The position numbers and the translations under genes are program-made. Positions 61,031 to 64,000 of a stretch of DNA of 64,000 nucleotides are shown piece by piece (the stretch's first letter is position 1; the number at the start of each line of letters is the position of its first letter). The stretch is from Actinomycetota bacterium (GTDB taxonomy: Bacteria > Actinomycetota > Geothermincolia > Geothermincolales > RBG-13-55-18): the NCBI GenBank assembly GCA_014360685.1, contig JACIXB010000021.1:277029-341028 (forward strand), given 5' to 3'. The notes below the pieces were generated by a model that was not told where the DNA came from, did not search any database, and was given only the letters and a program-made list of their open reading frames with translations.

Positions 61031-61696
61031 TCATTTGGTCCCCAGTGCGCTGCGTAAGGCGCGCCCTATGTCTCCCTCCGGCGGTATGAGGGCCCGGATA
61101 TGGTACTCCACTATGAAGTCGGTCAAGGCGTCGACGCCCATCCCGTTGCCCCTCAGCAGGTGCTCCATGATCGCGTAAACCGTGGACCCTATGACGATGG
61201 AGGTCACCACATCGACATCGCATTCCCGCATCATGCCTTTCCGGTACATGAGCTGGAACTCCTCCCGCAGCCTTTGCCGGGCCAGCCTGGAGAGCTCCTC
61301 CACCATTTCCGAGAAATCCTCGTCGCTGCCCAGTGCCTCCCGGTAGACGATGTTCGTAAGATCGGGGTTCTCGCTGTGATAGCGGAGCACCCGGACCATG
61401 TTCTCTCTCCAGGTACGCAACACGTTTCCCTTGCCGGAAAAGGCTTCCACCAGCCGGCGGTGGTTCTCCTCCAGCACCTCCGCGTATCCCTGGAAGAAGG
61501 CCTCGATGAGCTCCCTGAAGATATCCCGCTTGGAATCGAAGTAAAGGTAGAAGGTCCCGCGGCCGATGGAGGACTCCTCTACGATGTCCGAGACCGAGGA
61601 GAGGCGGTATCCCTTGCGTGAGAACACCCTGGCGGCGCTGCGCAGGATATGCTCGCGGCGTTCGGATGCCTTCATCCTTTTCTTTGGAACTGACAT
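61031..61696 (-). CDS. TetR-family transcriptional regulator
   Basis: 221 residues. The N-terminal helix-turn-helix (RREHILRSAARVFSRKGYRL, then SSVSDIVEESSIGRGTFYLY and FDSKRDIF) is typical TetR/FadR-like. The rest is an all-helical ligand domain. It lies directly upstream of the two acyl-CoA dehydrogenase genes on the same strand, so an acyl-CoA-sensing repressor of that operon is a reasonable inference. The predicted transcript start is at or next to the ATG (see the promoter at 61691-61731). Confidence 0.92.
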   Translation of the reverse strand: MSVPKKRMKASERREHILRSAARVFSRKGYRLSSVSDIVEESSIGRGTFYLYFDSKRDIFRELIEAFFQGYAEVLEENHRRLVEAFSGKGNVLRTWRENMVRVLRYHSENPDLTNIVYREALGSDEDFSEMVEELSRLARQRLREEFQLMYRKGMMRECDVDVVTSIVIGSTVYAIMEHLLRGNGMGVDALTDFIVEYHIRALIPPEGDIGRALRSALGTK

Positions 61697-61731
61697 GTCA
61701 TTACTTTATCCGGAGGCGCCGCTCAAGTCAA
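61691..61731 (-). promoter_or_regulatory. tetR promoter with palindrome over the start codon
   Basis: TTGACT (61731 to 61726), 17 bp, TAAAGT (61708 to 61703). The A of the ATG (61696) is 7 nt after the -10, the usual transcription start, and there is no ribosome binding site. The palindrome TGACATGTCA (61691-61700) covers the ATG and could be an autoregulatory operator. Confidence 0.65.
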
Positions 61732-61915
61732 TCATAGCACGGCCGATATCCCTCGCCGCGAGGATCATGCGCGGCATGGTTTCCTTCCCCCGCAAGGGCC
61801 CCCTCTTTCCGGCGCGTGGCCTGCCTTGCCAGGCCGGCGGGATGGCCCGGCTTCCTTTCGCAACCGGAAGCGCCTCCCGGAGCCACGGGCCGCCAACCCG
61901 TAAAGCGCCTTTTCC

Positions 61916-63463
61916 TCATCCCAGTCGCCGGGTCCAATCGTTGAGGATGATGGCCGCGTCGGCCACCCCGGAGATCATGGCTCCCGGAACCCCCAGGCCG
62001 GGGTTGGTGCACTGCCCGGCGAGGTAAAGGCGGGGCACCAGGCGGGAGCGGTAGTTGGGGCGGAAGGGACCCATGTTGGTGAGGCTCATCTCGATTCCGA
62101 AAAAGGCCCCCTCGGCGACGTTAAGCCGCCTCTCCAGCTCCGTGGGAGGGACGGAATCCAGCCATTCCACCGCGTCCGCCAGTCCGGGCAGGCACCGGTG
62201 GTCCAAGAACCTCACCACCTCCCAAGCCCAATCCACGGCAATGCGGTCCCAGTCATGATAGCGAAGCCGGTAGGGGGCGATGTAGAAGACGGACAGTACA
62301 TCCTTTCCCTCCGGGGCAAGGTGGGGATCGTCGAAGGTGGGGCACACCAAAAGATAGGCGCCGTCGGCGGGACGGTAGAGGAGGCCCCGGTCGTAATAAT
62401 CCGCCCAGATGTTGTCCACCTGTTCCCGGGGGTTGGCCACCAGGGACATGTGGGCTCGGATTCCCTCCAGCTTTCTGGAAAGCCCCATGTGGATGAGGGG
62501 AGCAGGAATGGAGCAGGGCTGCCTCTTAACGGTGCGCACCGCCCAGGAGGGCAGGTTCTCCTCCCCCACCAGTTTCAGGTAAGTGACCCTGGAATGGGCC
62601 GTGGAGATGACCGCCCGGGAGGTGAGGGCCGTTCCATCGGCCAGCCTTACTCCGCGCGCCTCGCCGCCCTTCACGATAAGGCTCTTCACCTCGGCGCCCA
62701 GGCGTATCTCGGCCCCCAACCCCTCGGCGATGCGGGCCAGAGCGGTGGGGATGGCTATCATGCCCCCCCGGGGATAGTAATAACCCATGCGCCCGAAGTG
62801 GGCCATGGCCGTGAACAGCCCAGTGCAGCGATGGGAGGGCAATCCGGCGTAAAGGTTCTCCCAGCCGAACATGAGCTGTATGCGGGGATGGCGGAAGTAG
62901 CCGCGGACGCAGCGGTCCATGTTGCGGAAGAGCAGCTTGAGGTTCACCGGGATGGCGTATATAAGCTCCCGGTTGGCGGCCAACCGGGCCAGCCCGGTTA
63001 TACTCGTCAGGTCCTGGAGGGCGGGTAGGGGTCGCCGGAGAAAGGCCAGGTAGACGTGGAACAACTTCCCCATGTCCCGGCAGTAACGATAGTAACCGTC
63101 CACGTCCTCCGGGGAGATGCTCCGCACCACCTCGGCCATGGCATCGATGTCCCTGGGGAGGGGATAGGCGCTGCCATCCTCGAAGTAAACGTAGTAGACG
63201 GGGTCGATGACCTTCCAGTCCAGATAGTCCTCCAGGCGAAGGTCCAGGAGCTCGAAGAGCTTGTAGTAGAACTCGTGCCCGATGACGAAGATGGCCCCCA
63301 CCTCGGGCCGGAAGCCGCGGACGTCGTAGTTGGAACAGCAGCCTCCCAACCTTTCCAGGCGCTCCAGGACCACCACCCTCATCCCCTGCTTGGAGAGGAG
63401 ACAGGCAGCCGTCAGCCCGCTCACCCCGGCGCCCACCACTATGACGTCGTATTGTTCGGCCAT
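61916..63463 (-). CDS. CrtI/phytoene-desaturase-like FAD-dependent oxidoreductase
   Basis: 515 residues. The N-terminal dinucleotide fold is VIVVGAGVSGLTAACLLSKQ, with a conserved RLERLGGCCSNYDVRG second loop. The C-terminal FAD signature is RLYLAGQCTNPGLGVPGAMI. The shape is that of carotenoid desaturase/retinol saturase-like enzymes. No other carotenoid gene (crtB, crtE) is present, so the substrate is open (prenyl lipid, carotenoid or related). ATG 63463 is chosen; a GTG three codons upstream is possible. A small membrane protein gene precedes it by 12 bp. Confidence 0.88.
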   Translation of the reverse strand: MAEQYDVIVVGAGVSGLTAACLLSKQGMRVVVLERLERLGGCCSNYDVRGFRPEVGAIFVIGHEFYYKLFELLDLRLEDYLDWKVIDPVYYVYFEDGSAYPLPRDIDAMAEVVRSISPEDVDGYYRYCRDMGKLFHVYLAFLRRPLPALQDLTSITGLARLAANRELIYAIPVNLKLLFRNMDRCVRGYFRHPRIQLMFGWENLYAGLPSHRCTGLFTAMAHFGRMGYYYPRGGMIAIPTALARIAEGLGAEIRLGAEVKSLIVKGGEARGVRLADGTALTSRAVISTAHSRVTYLKLVGEENLPSWAVRTVKRQPCSIPAPLIHMGLSRKLEGIRAHMSLVANPREQVDNIWADYYDRGLLYRPADGAYLLVCPTFDDPHLAPEGKDVLSVFYIAPYRLRYHDWDRIAVDWAWEVVRFLDHRCLPGLADAVEWLDSVPPTELERRLNVAEGAFFGIEMSLTNMGPFRPNYRSRLVPRLYLAGQCTNPGLGVPGAMISGVADAAIILNDWTRRLG

Positions 63464-63475
63464 CCCCACCACCCC

Positions 63476-63646
63476 CTAGACCATCACACGGAAGGGAAGC
63501 TCCCGGAGCTCGAAAAAGGCTTTTCGCAGGCGCCGGCGTGACTCCTCTTCGAGGCGAAAGGCCACCGCGAACCCCACCAAGAGGCCTCCGGCGAGGGCGG
63601 CGGCAATAAGCGGAGCGCGCCCGCGGGTCACGGAACTTCGGTCCAT
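63476..63646 (-). CDS. Small single-span membrane protein, 56 residues
   Basis: ATG at 63646 has a perfect GGAGG 6 nt upstream. The protein starts MDRSSVTRGRAP, has one membrane helix (LIAAALAGGLLVGFAVAF, about 13-30) and ends in a basic amphipathic helix (RLEEESRRRLRKAFFELREL). The stop is 12 bp before the CrtI-like gene, so the two are very likely co-translated. The architecture (short N-terminus, one helix, charged helix) resembles YtxH-like small proteins. It might tether the oxidoreductase to the membrane. Confidence 0.8.
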   Translation of the reverse strand: MDRSSVTRGRAPLIAAALAGGLLVGFAVAFRLEEESRRRLRKAFFELRELPFRVMV

Positions 63647-63801
63647 GATCTACCTCCCGAATCCCCGGTACCCCTCCCAGGGCGCGCAGAAGACCACTAA
63701 AGGTCGCCAAGGGAATTGTAAAGCCATGTCCCTCCATACTCAAGCCGCAACGTCTTTGGGTTGCTGTCCACAAAAAGTGGGCACCTCACCCCGGCAAAAC
63801 C
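63647..63801. other. Spacer, possible insertion-sequence end
   Basis: The 3' flank of the edge gene contains GTGCCCAC-TTTTT-GTGGACA on the minus strand (63762-63783), an imperfect hairpin like those at transposon ends or a terminator. The neighbouring 63700-63760 shows nothing recognisable. Confidence 0.3.
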
Positions 63802-64000
63802 TCAACACGCCAACTTGTCATAGCCCGCCAGGCCAGCGAGGACCTCCTTTACCCAAGGATCTCCGCTTCTTGACCGGATCAGCGGCATGTTCTTTTTCAG
63901 CCAGGCCTCCGGGTCTCTTCTCACCTCCTTGCGCAGGTAGGCCATGGCCGCCTGGGCCTTCCTTGCATGCTCCGTCTTCACCCTCTTGGAGATGAAGGAG
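63802..64000 (-). CDS. C-terminal fragment of an unknown protein (cut by window edge)
   Basis: Sixty-six codons are open from the right edge to a TGA at 63804-63802. The tail reads SFISKRVKTEHARKAQ, then AAMAYLRKEVRRDPEAWLKK and GDPWVKEVLAGLAGYDKLAC. It is basic and helical. Its composition and the terminal repeat-like sequence just beyond the stop hint at a transposase, but I cannot name a family. Confidence 0.5.
   Translation of the reverse strand, partial: SFISKRVKTEHARKAQAAMAYLRKEVRRDPEAWLKKNMPLIRSRSGDPWVKEVLAGLAGYDKLAC

Overview
The window is about 64 kb of GC-rich bacterial chromosome with dense, mostly minus-strand genes. Shine-Dalgarno sites are good and sigma70-type promoters are recognisable. 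CCA ends are encoded in the tRNA genes. The gene order, the actinobacterial-type GHEGRGIGL motif in RibBA, and the mix of acyl-CoA dehydrogenases, a lone CoA-dehydratase activase, an ADP-forming acyl-CoA synthetase-like protein and an AcuA/AcuB pair suggest a deep-branching, probably anaerobic member of the Actinomycetota. That placement is inference only; no 16S rRNA gene is present.

Region 1 (0-4.5 kb) is a complete riboflavin operon, ribD-ribE-ribBA-ribH, on the minus strand. A sigma70 promoter, an FMN riboswitch and a terminator hairpin precede it. Region 2 (4.6-26.4 kb) is a long minus-strand housekeeping block. In transcription order it reads rimP, nusA, infB, ylxP (DUF503), rbfA, nrnA, truB, ribF, rpsO, pnp, an M16 peptidase, dapB, ftsK, a small unknown gene, rimO, pgsA, cinA, thpR, rpe. 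This is the translation/RNA-processing supercluster of Gram-positive bacteria, without ylxR between nusA and infB and without recA after cinA. The rimP leader carries its own promoter and an early terminator. Just upstream lies a decayed catalase-peroxidase (katG) pseudogene whose active-site Trp, His and Tyr codons are all mutated.

Region 3 (27.3-34.7 kb) holds an EF-G-like GTPase (plus strand), a zinc-ribbon/thrS/HIT operon, tRNA-Val, a membrane M48 peptidase, and tRNA-Cys and tRNA-Gly with promoter and terminators. Region 4 (34.8-45.3 kb) is more accessory. It has a KaiC-like ATPase with a small partner, a tiny Cys-rich gene behind an AT-rich promoter, an ADP-forming acyl-CoA synthetase alpha-type protein, a rubredoxin-like protein, a stand-alone response regulator, a radical SAM protein, AcuA- and AcuB-like regulators around an unknown gene, and DAHP synthase.

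Region 5 (45.5-58 kb) contains an acyltransferase, a ThDP enzyme, a methyltransferase, an FMN reductase-like protein, a GAF protein and a BadF-type activase. A plus-strand run follows: a divergent thymidylate synthase homologue, a PLP aminotransferase, a homocitrate-synthase-like enzyme and two small unknown proteins. Region 6 (58.4-64 kb) carries two adjacent acyl-CoA dehydrogenases, a TetR regulator with a predicted leaderless transcript, a CrtI-like FAD oxidoreductase coupled to a 56-residue membrane protein, and at the edge the 3' end of a gene of unknown type.

The most unusual items are the katG remnant beside the nusA operon leader, the AT-rich small-gene locus at 36.4-36.65 kb, the plus-strand 51.7-56.6 kb run, a degenerate roughly 38-bp tandem repeat at 58.3 kb, and a degenerate copy of part of the acyl-CoA synthetase gene at 38.4 kb. 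No CRISPR array, prophage or rRNA operon was seen.
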